Part shown: piece by piece, positions 46,374 through 58,400 of the stretch
How the letters are laid out: every line of letters begins with the position of its first letter
Position numbering within the stretch: the first letter of the stretch is position 1
DNA from: Punica granatum
Lineage: Eukaryota; Streptophyta; Magnoliopsida; Myrtales; Lythraceae
Length of the DNA stretch: 64,000 nucleotides
NCBI RefSeq assembly: GCF_007655135.1
Contig: NC_045132.1
Coordinates: 10,912,001 to 10,976,000, forward strand
Direction: 5' to 3'
Position numbers and translations under genes: made by a program
The notes under the pieces: model-generated
Seen by the model: only the letters and a program-made list of their open reading frames with translations
Told to the model about the DNA's origin: nothing
Databases searched by the model: none

Positions 46374-47349
46374 TTAACTCACCGAGCGCGTGCAACCCGA
46401 GTGCGGAATGGGATCTAGCCTCGATTCACCGTCACACTCCGAATGCGGCCTATGTGGAAGGCGGATTCGGATTGAGTGCGTGAAACGGGTTTAGATATCA
46501 CCCGGGAGCTCGATCGGTCCATCGAATACAGCGAGAACCGACCGGTTCCCCCGAAAACCGTTGGATCGACCGGACCCGACCCCCGGCTCCTCGAGCCCGC
46601 GTTGCCTTAATTTGTTTATCGGTTATTCAAAATACTCGGTGAGCCGGAGTAGAATATTGGCCCAATGCAAACAGATCGGGATCCATTTACTTATTCAGTT
46701 ATACCTTGTAATTAGTTGAGAGAACATTGCGAGAATTCTATTTGTATGTTCATTCGTGCACTTGTAAGGATCCCCGATCGGCGAGCGAGAGGTCCGAGTA
46801 TCGGATTGGTTAAGTTGGTCTATCGCCATCGAAGGGTGAGTAAACTCGGATACTCGTGGCTTCGGTTCACGCAGGGATTCGACCATCACGGTTTGATGAA
46901 CTGTAACGCTAAGATAGTGAACCGACTCTTCGATGCACTAGCCTACTCATCTTTCGGATTCTTGGCCCAACTTGATCAATCCATCGACTTTACGGTGTGA
47001 AAACGGGTGAGTCAAGTGCGACCTTAAATCATGCGGTAAATAAACAAAACGGCAAGCCTAGCAAGCTAGAGTACCGAAAGGGCGTGCGGGATATAGGCCC
47101 GCACGTAATAGAACCCTCGAATTCGGAATTTCCGGTTCCACATGACCATTGCCTTAGCATTTAGGTGTACCCCGTACCCCTAGACCCGGGTAACTTGTCG
47201 GCCCTCGACCTTCGGGTCGTAAAATGGCAAGTAGCGACTCCTTCTCACATGCGTCCGTCGCGCGTCCCCGGGAAGGTGGACACTCCCAAGCCGCGTTTGC
47301 TTAGGCGCTCGCATGCGTGCCCCAACGAGATTAAATTCGGGTGCGCACA

Positions 47350-47354
47350 CCTCC
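47350..47354. repeat. Target-site duplication CCTCC (right)
   Basis: Second copy of CCTCC after the solo LTR. Confidence 0.9.
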
Positions 47355-48349
47355 CATTACCTTTATGCACATAATTCTACGGGTTATCCGTCTCAGAAAA
47401 GCTATTCTCCAATAGGGACACGGCCGCCTTCCAAATGGCCACCGATATCATGTCCCCAACACATCTTTACATAGATTCCCTTACGCGTCGTAGTCTAAAC
47501 GATTTCGCGCGGCAGACATCCTTTGTAGGCCTTTCTTTTCCACGCACAGGTGCGATTGAGATCCCCGGGGGCATCTTCTCCTTAACGGACTCATGTCTGC
47601 CTCACGCGACAGGGTGTGCTCTCAATGCGCCGGAAACCGTCGAAGGATGCACCACACCGCCCGAACTGACGATGTTCAAAGAAGGACAAACGATAAGAGA
47701 TCATCATCAGTCGCCGCGCATGAAGCGCTCCAGATCCAAACGCCAAGCGAGCCGTATCACACAGCGCTTTGCGCAAGTTCCAAATTTCGAATTCCCCCTC
47801 GGGTCCATCTCGGCTTTTAAATTTCTGTTCAGGTCTATCCTGGCCCCTCGGGTCCATCCCGGCTTTTAAATTCCTTGTTCAGGTCTATCCTGGCCCCTCG
47901 GGTCCATCCTGGCTTTTAAGTTCCTTGTTCAGGTCTATCCTGGCCCCTCGGGTCCATCTCGGATTTTACATTCCTTGTTCAGGTCTATCCTGGCCCCTCG
48001 GGTCCATCCCGGCTTTTAAATTCCTTGTTCAGGTCCATCCTGGCCCCTCGGGTCCATCCCGGCTTTTAAATTCTTTGTTCAGGTCCATCCTGGCCCCTCG
48101 GGTCTATCTAGGCTTTTAATTTCTTGTTCAGGTCTACCTCGGTTTCTTTCAGGTTTATCCTGTTTTCTTTCGGATCTATCCCGGTTTCTTTCGGGTCCGT
48201 CCCGGTCTTAATATCCAGTGCAATATCCCGACATGTCCAAGCAAGGTACGAGCAGCCATGGGGGGGAACGGTATCAGAGCTGTCGCCGGGCCCAAAAAGG
48301 GGGTGCTTATTATGGTCTTTGGCTACATCCTCTAACTGAGCATGCAACC
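47355..48349 (+). other. 3' UTR of C element, second part
   Basis: Continues the UTR interrupted at 42308. Sequence around 47545-47615 matches 4055-4125 (ACTCATGTCTGCCT-like). It contains a 50-bp tandem repeat (47795-48120) and ends in the polypurine tract. Confidence 0.85.
47795..48120 (+). repeat. 50-bp tandem repeat (3' UTR)
   Basis: CCCCTCGGGTCCATC recurs every 50 bp (47844, 47894, 47944 and on). It occupies the place of the 44-bp repeat of the complete element but has a different unit. Confidence 0.88.
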
Positions 48350-48363
48350 AAAGAGGGGCAAGC
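48350..48363 (+). promoter_or_regulatory. Polypurine tract of C element
   Basis: AAAGAGGGGCAAGC abutting TGTCAGC at 48364. Confidence 0.85.
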
Positions 48364-49657
48364 TGTCAGCACCCCATTTTGGCTCACCGGCTTCCTACAC
48401 GAGAATCCCTGATCAAAGCCCGGGTTACTATTCATCACCCGGCAAGCGGAGGCAAACGTGCGGTCATGAAGTCGTGGACGACAGGAGAAAAGCTGGGTCC
48501 ATTATAAAAGCGAAAGAGAGTAGTCGGAAGAACAAACAGGCGAAAAAACCCCGAAAATAGCGGAGCCAGCACTGCGGCACTATTCATCACCGAATCACTG
48601 AAACACCGAAAGGTGCCCAATATGGGACTCTAAAAATCCCTCTCAGTGCCAAAATTACCAACGACACGCCCGGGCGCATTTCCGGGGCATACCGCATAAA
48701 CCGGGACACCCCGATCTCTCACGGACGCCTTTTTTGACAGGGCTCCCGAGGTCCACTCCACTGACAAGCAAATGGCACCCCAAAACGGGCATACAGGCAC
48801 CCAGGGACCACCGGGGTCGTGGAACAAGCCTCAGACGACCTTTCGGAACTCTACAGGGCTCCCCGAGGGACGTTTCAGTGGTAGCAAATGCCTCCCGGTG
48901 AATATTCGGGGCACGTTCACGGAAAACAGAGATCACAGCGACCCCCGAACACCTCAAGTCATTCGGGGAACAACTGAGAAAGCCCGGTCACAAGCCATTA
49001 GGTCTTCCCGGGCCAACGGTCTTCGGTCAGGGACAACGAGCCGACGATCACCCTATGAGGCAAAAAGGGTCACCGAAACAAACATTGAGGTGCACAAAGA
49101 GCAATCGGGGACCGAGGGCATTCAACTCCACTCCGAACGTCCAAATAGGGCAAAACCGACTCTCGAGGCGCCAGGTCGCCCGAACATTCGTTCACACGAC
49201 GTATGGCGATATTAGGCTCATTCAAATCCTCTTCGTTCAAGCATTCCAAATCTATAAATTAATCAGACATCGGAGATCGGATGCGCGTTCAATCAAGTCT
49301 CAAGCACTTTCCGGCTTTTCTCTTAATCGAATGGGACCCACAGCTCAGCCAAGCCAAGCCGTCAAGCCGCGGCTCAACCCCAAGCCACGGCCCAACCCCT
49401 CAAGCTCGGCTGGCCGTAATTAGCCGCGGCTTCCCCCCATGGCCGGCGGCTCAAGGCTCCCTCCACCACAAAATTTGAATTTCTCTCACATCTATCACCT
49501 CCCATCATCCATCTATCACACCCATCACTCTTACCCTTGCTTCTCCTACACTCAACATGACACAAACCCCTCCCTAATCTTCCCTCCAATTTCGGTAGCC
49601 CTTGCTTAGGGTCCAAAACCGTGATCAACTTCCCTTAATCACACCGTTAGCCTAGCC

Positions 49658-49663
49658 TATAAG
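49658..49663 (+). promoter_or_regulatory. LTR TATA box
   Basis: TATAAG in GCCTATAAGTTCCC. Confidence 0.5.
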
Positions 49664-50645
49664 TTCCCTTCCATCATTAACTTTAATCACTTCTTCATTC
49701 TCCTTCTCTCTCAAGCCAATCTCCCTCTAGAATCCTCTCAAACTCCAGCCCACTCCCACTCATTCGTCCATCCCAAGCCAAGGCCAAAACCGGCCAAAAC
49801 CATCGGAAAACCACCCGGTATTCCGATAACCACCCGACCCGACTTAAGCCAAAAGTCACAAAACTTCCTAGCCCGCATATTTCCCACCCCCTAAGTCCAT
49901 TTCTGGGCTTAGATTTCTCATTTGAAGCCTCCATCAACATGTTTTGGCCGTGAGAAGAATCAGCTCCCTAGGATGCTAGATGCGTGCACCGAGCCTCAAC
50001 AACGTGCCATTTCGTTCCACGACTTTGCCGAGTCGTGCCATCACGTTCAAAGGGTTCCTCACAACCCTTACCCTCTCTCGTGAAGAGGTGGTCACGATCC
50101 GAGGGGCGATCCACCGTGCACAACCACCGTTTCATCGTTTCTTCTCTTACCGGGTTATTTGCTTTCACACCGAACTTTCTCTCACTGTTTCGGGTTCATC
50201 TAAGGCTTGGCACGTTCGGGTTTGTCCACGGACGTCTAGATCTGCCTCTTAGGAGTCCAACGAGCCCAACCTCGCACCGAGCCGTGGCCGGAGCTCGCGT
50301 GCCGACCCGTTTTCCCCGGACTGCCGCGGCTGCCACCTCTCGGGTCTCTCAACCCGTTACGTCCAAGCCGAGTCTTGCGACTCTCAAGGCCGCTTCCCCA
50401 ACTCTTTTCCTCGCACATCGAGGCTAGGTAATGTCTCTTTGCAACTTAGAGAAGCTAGGATCCTCGATTCTTGTTTGTATGAGACATTTATATGATTTAA
50501 AGAACCGAATGCATGAAAGTTTCCATTTTTCTTTCGGATCTATATCTCCCATGCACTTCCATGCAACGTGCGTCCATTATATCCCTATGCACGACCATGC
50601 CATGTCCATATGATGTTCAAGCTTGCGTGCCATGACGGGAAACGG

Positions 50646-50748
50646 CTCGGATCCGAACGGGAGAGGCTCCCTTGGCCACGGATTGAGCCACGGGACTCAC
50701 GGCCGAGTCTCTAAGGAGAGACCCGTGAGCTCCCTTGGCCCATCCGAG
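50646..50748 (+). other. LTR hairpin H1
   Basis: Outer CTCGGAT/ATCCGAG. Inner CTCACGG (50696-50702) pairs with CCGTGAG (50723-50729), and GTCTCT with AGAGAC around an AAGG loop. Confidence 0.65.
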
Positions 50749-50869
50749 GCTAGGGCGGTCTCCTTCTTCCCGAAAAGGGTTGGTTCCTATGTGTTTTTTT
50801 ATCGTTAATCATAGATAGCGCGATAGCATGACGGGAAAAGGTCCGAATCGGGGCCGGAGAAGTCTTCTC

Positions 50870-50945
50870 GACTCGTGTAAGCCATGGAAGCTCACGGCCT
50901 TCCTTGGAGGAATGTGGCCGAGAGCTTCCTTGGACCACACGAGTC
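50870..50945 (+). other. LTR hairpin H2 (near-perfect)
   Basis: GACTCGTGT pairs with ACACGAGTC, and the 18-nt arm at 50882-50899 pairs with 50916-50933 at 16 of 18 positions. The solo LTR at 58891-58966 has the same hairpin with a compensated pair. Confidence 0.7.
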
Positions 50946-51169
50946 CGGGAAGCCTTCTTCCACCTCGAGACGGACCGATTCTCGTGTTTTATCCATTTAG
51001 TTATTAGTTGTGTCAATACTGTCTTTGTTGTTCTCCGTTTAAATAATCCGTTCGTGCGTGTTGTGTGATTTTATGTGATTATGACCGTAGCGGTGCCGAG
51101 ATAACCGAAAGTTGTATCATTATTTTGATTGACGTGTTGTGAATGTAAGAAACGATTGAAATCGACGTA

Positions 51170-51273
51170 AGAGACCGTCCAAGATCCGAGGATGAGCCAA
51201 GGAAATATTCGGTTACTTCCCTCGGGAGGGGACTGAGTGTCCCGTGGCTCTCCTCGAGTCTAGACCGGTCTCT
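51170..51273 (+). other. LTR hairpin H3
   Basis: AGAGACCGTC pairs with GACCGGTCTCT, and GAGGATGAGCCA with TGGCTCTCCTC. Similar foldbacks lie at about 45140-45240 and 59190-59295. Confidence 0.55.
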
Positions 51274-51983
51274 TCCTCCGTTTGGAAGTCGGTTCTTAGA
51301 ATTGCTTCGTAATTATACTTGTCGTTTATTCATCGATCATGTATCAATTACTCACTAGATGTGTTAGTTTCGGGTGACCACCCATTAAACCGTAGTTGTG
51401 ATACAAATTGGTAACCAACGAATAATTCCACGAACGGGATAAGCGGGACATATCATCTGGCTAATTGAATCACTTGGACTAAATAATGGGGTGAATCAAT
51501 CCTCAATTTGTAAACGCATCGATGATTTACGGAATGGTGAGAATGCCCTTTTTCATTAAAAAAGCTCACAATTTCAAAATACCGAGACACGTAACACGAA
51601 TAGAATAGACGTCTAACGAGTACTCGCATGCTGTGACTCGAGTCTGGGCCCGATTTGAGGCGGCTCGAGTCAAGACGCGCGAGTTCTTCTTAGACTTCTT
51701 CGTGTAACGCAATCTCCAATTTATACATGAACATTGCAATTTTATCATCCAAGGGCATAATCGTCATTCCGTGACTCACCGATACCCTAGGCTTTAGGGA
51801 GTTGGAAACACCTAGAACTATGAAATCACGTACATTCGGCCTAATATACAACTTGTCTGTATTCATCGATACTTATCAGTTGTTGTCTGTATTTCATCAG
51901 TTTTATCAGTTTTCCTCTGTTTTATTCTTGCATTTGCTGATTTATCGCGATTCGGGCCCGAGCCCATAGGTTATGTGTTACAC

Positions 51984-52027
51984 GGGGTCCAATGCCCCAA
52001 ATCACCGAACACGAGGTCCAACGCCTC
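51984..52027 (+). other. Conserved-loop hairpin pair in LTR
   Basis: GGGG-tccaatg-CCCC and GAGG-tccaacg-CCTC. Confidence 0.7.
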
Positions 52028-52697
52028 CTAATCCACCGAGCGCGTGCAACCCGAGTGCGGAATGAGATCTAGCCTCGATTAACCGTCACACTCCGAATGC
52101 GGCCTATGTGGAAGGCAAATTTGGATTGGGTGCATGAAACGGGTTTAGATATCACCCGGGAACTCGATCGGTCCATCGGATACAGTGGGAACCAACCGGT
52201 TCTCCCGCAAACCGTTGGATCGATCGGACTCGACCCTCGGCTCCTTGAGCCCGCGTTGCCTTAATTCACTTATCGGTTATTCAAAATATACGATGAGCCA
52301 GAGCGGAATAGTGGCCCAATGCAAACCAATCGGGATCCATTTACTTATTCAGTTATACTTTGTATCTGTTCGAGAGAATATTGTGAGAACTCTACTTGTA
52401 TGCTCATTCATCTACTTGTAAGGATCCCCGATCGGCGAGCGAGAGGTCCGAGTGCCGGATCGGTTAAGTTGGTCTGTTGCCACCAAAGGGTGAGTAAGCT
52501 CGGATATTCGTGGTTTCGGTTCACGCAGGGATTCGACCATCACGGTTCGATGAACTGTAACGCTAAGATAGTGAACCGACTCCTCGATGCACAAGCCTAC
52601 TCATCTTTCGGACTCTAGGCCCAACTTGATCAATTCATCGAATTTACGGTGTCAAAACGGGCGAGTCGAGTGCAACTCTAAATCACGTGGTAAATAA

Positions 52698-53094
52698 GGG
52701 AACGGATCGAGTCGGCTATGCCACCGAACCAGCCCCCAAAGATCCTCGCCCGATTTCAAGGAATTCACACCCTTGTATCGGGAGCCCTCATCCCTAGTTA
52801 GCGGTTCTCCCAGTAGCACCAAAAACCATGCATACACAGGGACCGTCATGCTGGACCAATTTTTGCCTCCATGCCGCCAACCGACCCAAAAGTCGAGTCC
52901 TTGAGTCGGCACGTAGTTTTTTGTTAGGACGGGCATTTTGTTGTTTTTCGTAAGAAGGAGCGATGTATACTGTAAAGAACACGATTATAGTTTACCTTTC
53001 CGCACTGCATACATTTTTTCCGAAAAAAACTTAGGACATTGCATTGATTTGATTCTTAAGATGTTAAGCCGGCATCTCCTCCATCTAGGTAAGG
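52698..53094 (+). other. Internal leader of C element, PBS deleted
   Basis: Matches 18448-18842. It ends with an acceptor-like CATCTAG|G (AG at 53087-53088) seven bases before the ORF1 ATG. Confidence 0.8.
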
Positions 53095-54549
53095 ATGGAC
53101 CGCCCGGCTCCCGGTCTCAGACTCGAAGCGATCACGCCACCAAGACAAGATATCATGCGCATCTGGAGGACTCTCCGGCCGGTGGATCACGCTTTCATCC
53201 CGGGCATCATCGGAGATATGGTCATGTTCACCGAAACCCCGGTGGATTGGATCTTCTTGAGGACCGCCATCGAATTTTGGGACCCCGAGCACGCAGTATT
53301 CAACTTCCAGGGGACGGAGTTATCCCCTACGATCGAGGAGTACACAGCACTCATCCAGAGGCCTACACCCACAACCCAAGGCATCTTCGTGCCTAACCCG
53401 TTTGCAACCATTCGGGGTCAGCTCTCCAGCCTCCTTTGCATACCTACCCAAGACATCCACGAGGAGCTTCACCAAGGATGGGATCACGGCATCAGGATCG
53501 CGTGGCTCTCCGATTGGACGCTCCTCCGCGCCATGACACCTACAACGGCTTCCTATCAGCGCGAAGCCTGTCATGGATTCCTGCTCTTGGTCTTTGGCAC
53601 TCTCCTGTTCCCGTACTCGCCGAACCTCATTGACGGGGCTATAGCCCAAGTCGTCCTCCAAGCGGTGGGAGGCCATAGTTATGTGGAGGCTTTATTAGCC
53701 GAGACCGTTCGGTCTCTTGACTATGTTAGGGAGGTTCGGCGCGGCAGGGTGAGGGGATCCCCGCACCTACTGCAGACTTGGCTTCTCGCGCACGTCCGCC
53801 CCTTTTGCTCATCACATCCATTCTCCTACATCTCCGATGAGCGTTCGTTGATCGAATGCCTTGCACCAGTCATCCCACATCCCGAGCACAGCTTCTCGGA
53901 ATGGAGGCATTTTTGGCGTGAGTTGACGCCCGCACGGTTCTTATGGGTCGCCCGATGGAATCCCGGTGACCCCATGATCACGGGATGTCCCGGAATTGTG
54001 GGAGTTCCCCTTCTCAGCCACTTGGGGAGCACCCTCATATTCCCCGGCCGGGTAATCAGACAGCTCGGCGGCCTACAGGACATTCCCGCCGAGGCGGACC
54101 GCCTACCTTTCCGTATCCAATGGGCCGACTCTACATCCACGGCCCCCGCAAGATTCCTACAGATTCGGGAGATCCGCCGCCAACGGGACGCTAGCACCAT
54201 ACAGCGTCTGTACTTCCCTGAGCACCCCACCGACGAAGAGCGAGCATTCTCCGCCACATCTGCATACGTGGCCCGGTTCTACCCGCAGGGATCGACACCA
54301 CCACAACGGTCCCAGGCCACCCCGACTCCTCGAGCTACATCTACCCTCGCTCCCGAAGCCGAAAACTCCATCCAAGCGGCCATGCACGCGGAGCTACGGG
54401 CCGTCAAGGAGGAACGAGATAGGCTCCGTTGCGAGCTTGTCGATTCCCGTGCAGAGGTCGCAGATTACAGGGAGCTTCAGATGGAGTTGACTCGAGCACG
54501 CGCCCGAGTTGCACATCTAGATCGGGAGATGGCCCGTTTGAGCGCGTAG
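53095..54549 (+). CDS. ORF1: plant mobile-domain/DUF7745-like protein, nearly intact
   Basis: 484 codons, MDRPAPGLRLE to MARLSA. It aligns throughout with the broken copy at 18843. A globular region has GTELSPTIEEY and FWDPEHAVF; the Ser/Thr/Pro-rich hinge is near residue 400. A C-terminal coiled coil follows (ERDRLRCELVDSRAEV onward). The TAG at 54547 lies about 16 codons before the end of the A copy, and LDRVHKRARNLAHP is still readable after it; CAG to TAG is likely. Role in the element unknown; a structural or nucleic-acid-binding accessory protein is possible but unproven. The start is supported by the conserved acceptor-ATG spacing. Confidence 0.75.
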   Translation: MDRPAPGLRLEAITPPRQDIMRIWRTLRPVDHAFIPGIIGDMVMFTETPVDWIFLRTAIEFWDPEHAVFNFQGTELSPTIEEYTALIQRPTPTTQGIFVPNPFATIRGQLSSLLCIPTQDIHEELHQGWDHGIRIAWLSDWTLLRAMTPTTASYQREACHGFLLLVFGTLLFPYSPNLIDGAIAQVVLQAVGGHSYVEALLAETVRSLDYVREVRRGRVRGSPHLLQTWLLAHVRPFCSSHPFSYISDERSLIECLAPVIPHPEHSFSEWRHFWRELTPARFLWVARWNPGDPMITGCPGIVGVPLLSHLGSTLIFPGRVIRQLGGLQDIPAEADRLPFRIQWADSTSTAPARFLQIREIRRQRDASTIQRLYFPEHPTDEERAFSATSAYVARFYPQGSTPPQRSQATPTPRATSTLAPEAENSIQAAMHAELRAVKEERDRLRCELVDSRAEVADYRELQMELTRARARVAHLDREMARLSA

Positions 54550-54908
54550 TTGGACCGAGTGCACAAAAGGGCACGTAACCTCGCCCACCCCTAGGATTAG
54601 CGGATGCACCCATTTTTGCCCTCGCTCGGACCTACGCCGCTTTCAAGCGGCCACCGAGCGCAAAAGGATGTCGGCTTTACGTTTATGTTCCTTTTTCTTC
54701 CGTGCGTTGTATTTTGTAAAATTATGGAACTCGAATCTGATCAATGCAATGACATTAGCGTTTCGAAAACTCATGCATCTCATACATCTTGTTATCTTAT
54801 TTATTCCGCACTTGTCATTCAGAATATCGCATGGTCCTTACATACTTTTGGAATTCTAGGTGATCACAACTGGCGTCGCACCGTTATCCGACTCGTCAAT
54901 GTCTCAGA
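54550..54908 (+). other. ORF1-gag spacer with acceptor-like site
   Basis: Non-coding, T-rich. TTCTAG|GT (AG at 54858-54859) lies 49 nt before the gag ATG, as in the complete element. Confidence 0.55.
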
Positions 54909-55781
54909 ATGGCGGAAGAAGATCGAGTCGACATCTCCGAGGAAGTCAACCCGCCGGCTCCGACCCTTTCTCAACCACCTCCAACGCACGCTCCGGCGCC
55001 TCCAATTCCTGCAGGCATGCTCCCGGCGTCCTCGGGCGCCCCTCCTACGCATCTCCAGCCCCCGACGTCTTTAGGAGCGCCCCTTGCACGGGCCTCACAG
55101 ACGTCCTCCGCCTCCGACGACCAGACCCGCATCGTGGCACTCGAGGGCACGGTCAACCAGATGGCCACCAACATGGCAGAGCTGCTTGCCCTACTCAGGG
55201 GACCAAACCGCGCATCCTCGAGCTCCACGCCTCCACCGGGACAAGGACCAACAGCCGACCCGACTCCTTGGGTCCTGCCGACTCAACCCCCAGAGAACAT
55301 TGAGGCTCTCGCACCGCCAACGTTGCACACATCCACGGTCCACCCCTTCACCAGCCAATTTCCGCCGCCGCCGTCGGCCCCCACGGCCGTCCCTCTTCCA
55401 CCGGCGACCTTCCCATCCTTGGAGCACGTCCTGTCCGCGCCTCCGCCCATTTCCATACCGGCCCCAGCCATGGCCTACACAGTACCTCCGCCCATGGTTT
55501 TCCCGGCGCCCAGTGCACCTGCTCCGACTCACCTTCAAGCCGCGGAGCTTCCTCCCTATCCGTCTCTACAACCTCACGTCGGCCTCTCCTACCAGGCACC
55601 GCCCCCTATAAACACCACCTTCCACGAACCAGGCACGCCGACCCATGCGGCCCAGTTCGCCTCACCGACGCACTTCTTGCCCGAGGCCGACGCCGAACAG
55701 GAGCGTAGATTGAAGCGAATGGAAGAAACGATATGGGCCCTACAAGCGGGTGATGCTCGTCCCGACGCACGCTATGGCGAC
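54909..55781 (+). pseudogene. gag, N-terminal part, interrupted by a solo LTR
   Basis: 291 codons from MAEEDRVDIS through a Pro-rich region to KRMEETIWALQAG and ARYGD. There is no internal stop; the Trp that is a stop in the complete element is intact here. The frame stops at the target site of the LTR at 55782 and resumes in phase at 61403, so the gene was open until the insertion. Confidence 0.88.
55777..55781. repeat. Target-site duplication GCGAC (left)
   Basis: GCGAC before the solo LTR, matched by ACGAC at 61398-61402 (one G/A difference). Confidence 0.75.
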
Positions 55782-57337
55782 TGTCAGCACCCCATTTTAG
55801 TCCACCGGCTCCAACAAAGGACTCCCAGCCGAAGCTCAAATTACTATTCATGACCCGACAATCGAAGGCGAACGCACGGACGTGGGAGCACAGACTACAG
55901 AAGAGAAGCAGGGTCTTCCAAAAGGCTCAGAAGGGTAATCAAAAGGGAAGATAAACAACGAACCCCAAAACAACAGAAGCCGGCACTGTGGCACTATTCA
56001 TCGCCGGATCACCGGAGCGTCAGAAGATATCCAATATGGGACTTTAAAAATCCCTCTTAGTACCAAAATGACCAATGGCACCTCCGAGCGCATTTCAGAA
56101 GCCTCCTGCTTAAGCCGGGGCACTCTCGAACATTTGCAGACTTCTTCTTGACGGGGCTCCCGAGACGCCCGATCCACGGACAAGTAAACGGCACCCGGAA
56201 ACAGGCCTACACACACCCAAGGACCACCAGGACCAAGGAATAAGTTTCAGACTACCTTTCAAAGTTAGTCTTGGTCTCCCGAGCGGATCCCAACCTGGAG
56301 AAAGGGCCCCTTTTTGCACAGAAAAGTGGCCAGAGAAGCTTTTAATGAACCGTCAGTGCACAAAATCCGCGCCAACCAATCCCGAAGACCTCAAGGCCTG
56401 GGAAAACGAACCCTGATCGCATTGTACAATTCATTTAGGTTTCCCGAGTACTATTCCGGCAACAAAAGGGCCCCTTTCAAGCGGAATCTTGCTCTTAGAG
56501 CTCATTCAAGGAAATGTTGACGTCCGAGCTTTGCACCACCCACTCCCAACAACCCCCAGGGGCTAGGAAATCATTTTGGCTCGGACCAAGCAAATCATAC
56601 CGAGCTCCCAAGTGACGTTTTAATGGTCATAAACGCCTCCCGACAAGCCTTCGGGACTCATTTTTGACAAACAGAGATCACAGTGGTCTCCGAACACATC
56701 AGAACACTCGGGAAACACCGAGAAAGCCCCGTTCGCGGATTCTTAGGACGCCTTCGGATATCGATCTCCAGCCGGGGCCGGCAAGTAAACCGTTCTGCCC
56801 AAAGCACAAAGCACGCCGACACGAGCGGTACATCACGTAGAGGCGTGAACAAGCGACAGAAACGGACAACTTCACCCCAATCATCCAAACGGAGCAAAAC
56901 CGGCTTTCGAGTCCCCAGGACGCCCGAGCATTCACCCATACGAAGAATGTCAATATTAGGCTCATTAAAACCGTATTCGCGCATATATCGATAATTCGTC
57001 GTTCAAGCGAACCATGGAAATCGAATGCGTGATCAATCAAGCCCCGAGCTTCTTCCGACTTTCTTCCTAATCAAGTGGGACCCTTGAGCCAAGCCAAGCC
57101 GAGCCGAGCCAAGCCAAGCCGCAAGCCATGGCTCTTCTCTAGAAGCAAGCCAAATGAGCCTCCACCACACATTTTCAAAATATCTTCTTACACCCATCAC
57201 TTCCCTTCTCCCATCCATCACCTCCCATCACCTTTCAAGACAACTTCCCCACCTAATCTTCCCTCCAATAATTCGGATCCCTTAAGCACCCACTAATTGC
57301 ACTTAGTTTTCACTAAACAAGCCATTAAGTCTTCCTT

Positions 57338-57343
57338 TATAAG
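57338..57343 (+). promoter_or_regulatory. LTR TATA box
   Basis: TATAAG in CTTTATAAGCCC. Confidence 0.5.
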
Positions 57344-58069
57344 CCCATTGCATCATTAACTTAATCACAACTCAACTCCCATCATCTCTCTAGCCTTCTC
57401 ACTCTAGGAAACCCTCTCCAAGCCCTCTCAAAGTTCAGCAAATTCCTGAATTCGTACAGCCATTCCTCAGCCCAGAAACCGGGCAAAACAAGGCCAAACC
57501 AATCCCGTTTTCCGGCGACCGCCACCCAACCTTAGCCAACTTCAACCAAACTTCATATCCCATATGTTTTCGACCTCCTAAGTCCATTTCCGACCTTAGA
57601 TTTTTCATTTGAAGCTCCCAGCACATCGTTCCAGCTCTGTCCAGATTCGGATCCCTAGGGCGTTTTCCCGGTTTCTAAGCGAGTTCTTCCTTCTCGACTT
57701 AAGCAAGCTCAACCAAACTTCATATCCCACATGTATTCGACCTCCCGAGTCCATTTCCGGTGTTAGTTTTGCGATTTGAAGCTTCCAGCTTGCCAAACCA
57801 GCTCTGTCCAGAACCGAGTTCCATAGGCATCTTCACGGTTTCCCGGGCTTCCTCGACATTTCCACCACCCCATGACTATGGCGAGTCGTGCCATCACTTT
57901 CTAGGGGTTCCTTACAACCCTCACTCTCCCCCGTGACGAGGTGGTCGCCTGCCAAGAGCCGTCCAACCGTGCACCACCGCCATTTCCCTCTTTTCTCCCT
58001 TCACAGATTTTTCCAGTTTTTTTACCGGTTTTCTTTGCATCTTTCAGGAAAATCGACGTGTCCAATCAT

Positions 58070-58400
58070 CATGAAACCACTGCGGACACGATCCTCACTC
58101 AGTTAGGAGTCCAATGCCACCGACCTTGCATCAAAAGACCACCGGGAGCCTCCCGTAGAGTCATTTCTTCATCGGGTGCCAGTCAGGTTTGTTCCTCTGG
58201 TTTTCTATTCTGACCCGAACTTTGCAGGAATGTACAGGTCAGCTCGGGTTGAATCTCGCTACGAGCCACCTATCACCATGATCCTCAGCCAGTCAGGAGT
58301 CCAATACCACCGACCTTGCATCAAAAGACCACCGGGAGCCTCCTGTGGAGCCGTTTCTTCATTGGGTGCCAGTCGGGTCTGTTTTGACCCGACTGGGTCT
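58070..58400 (+). repeat. ~190-bp direct duplication in LTR
   Basis: CACCGACCTTGCATCAAAAG and the GTGCCAGTC(A/G)GG(T/T)-type stretch occur twice, with TTTGCAG|G between the units. It is the counterpart of 26600-26960. Confidence 0.7.

Larger units (their letters stand above)
42309..47349 (+). mobile_element. Solo LTR, subfamily C
   Basis: TGTCAGCACCCC to GGTGCGCACA, 5041 bp, in a CCTCC duplication. The flanking 3' UTR joins across it when compared with 3830-3870. TATA at 43646, AGCCGCGGC-rich stretch at 43310-43400, AG|GTAA at 44417, a long imperfect foldback at about 44632-44757, hairpin pair at 46330. Confidence 0.95.
48364..52697 (+). mobile_element. LTR subfamily C, 3' end deleted, shared by two internal regions
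   Basis: Starts after a polypurine tract, so it is the 3' LTR of the integrase-containing element on its left. It breaks off at GGTAAATAA (52697) and joins leader sequence equivalent to about 18448, so it is also the 5' LTR of the ORF1-gag element on its right. The end of U5, the PBS and ~200 bp of leader are lost, with TAA microhomology at the junction. TATA at 49658, AG|GTAA at 50428, hairpins at 50646, 50870 and 51170, hairpin pair at 51984. Confidence 0.9.

Noticed and set aside
50870..50945. Annotation as a microRNA precursor
   Set aside because: The hairpin suits one by shape, but it is in a repeated LTR and there is no expression evidence; reported as structure only.
55191..55599. Gly/Arg-rich minus-strand ORFs opposite gag
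   Set aside because: Composition artefact of the Pro-rich gag N-terminus.
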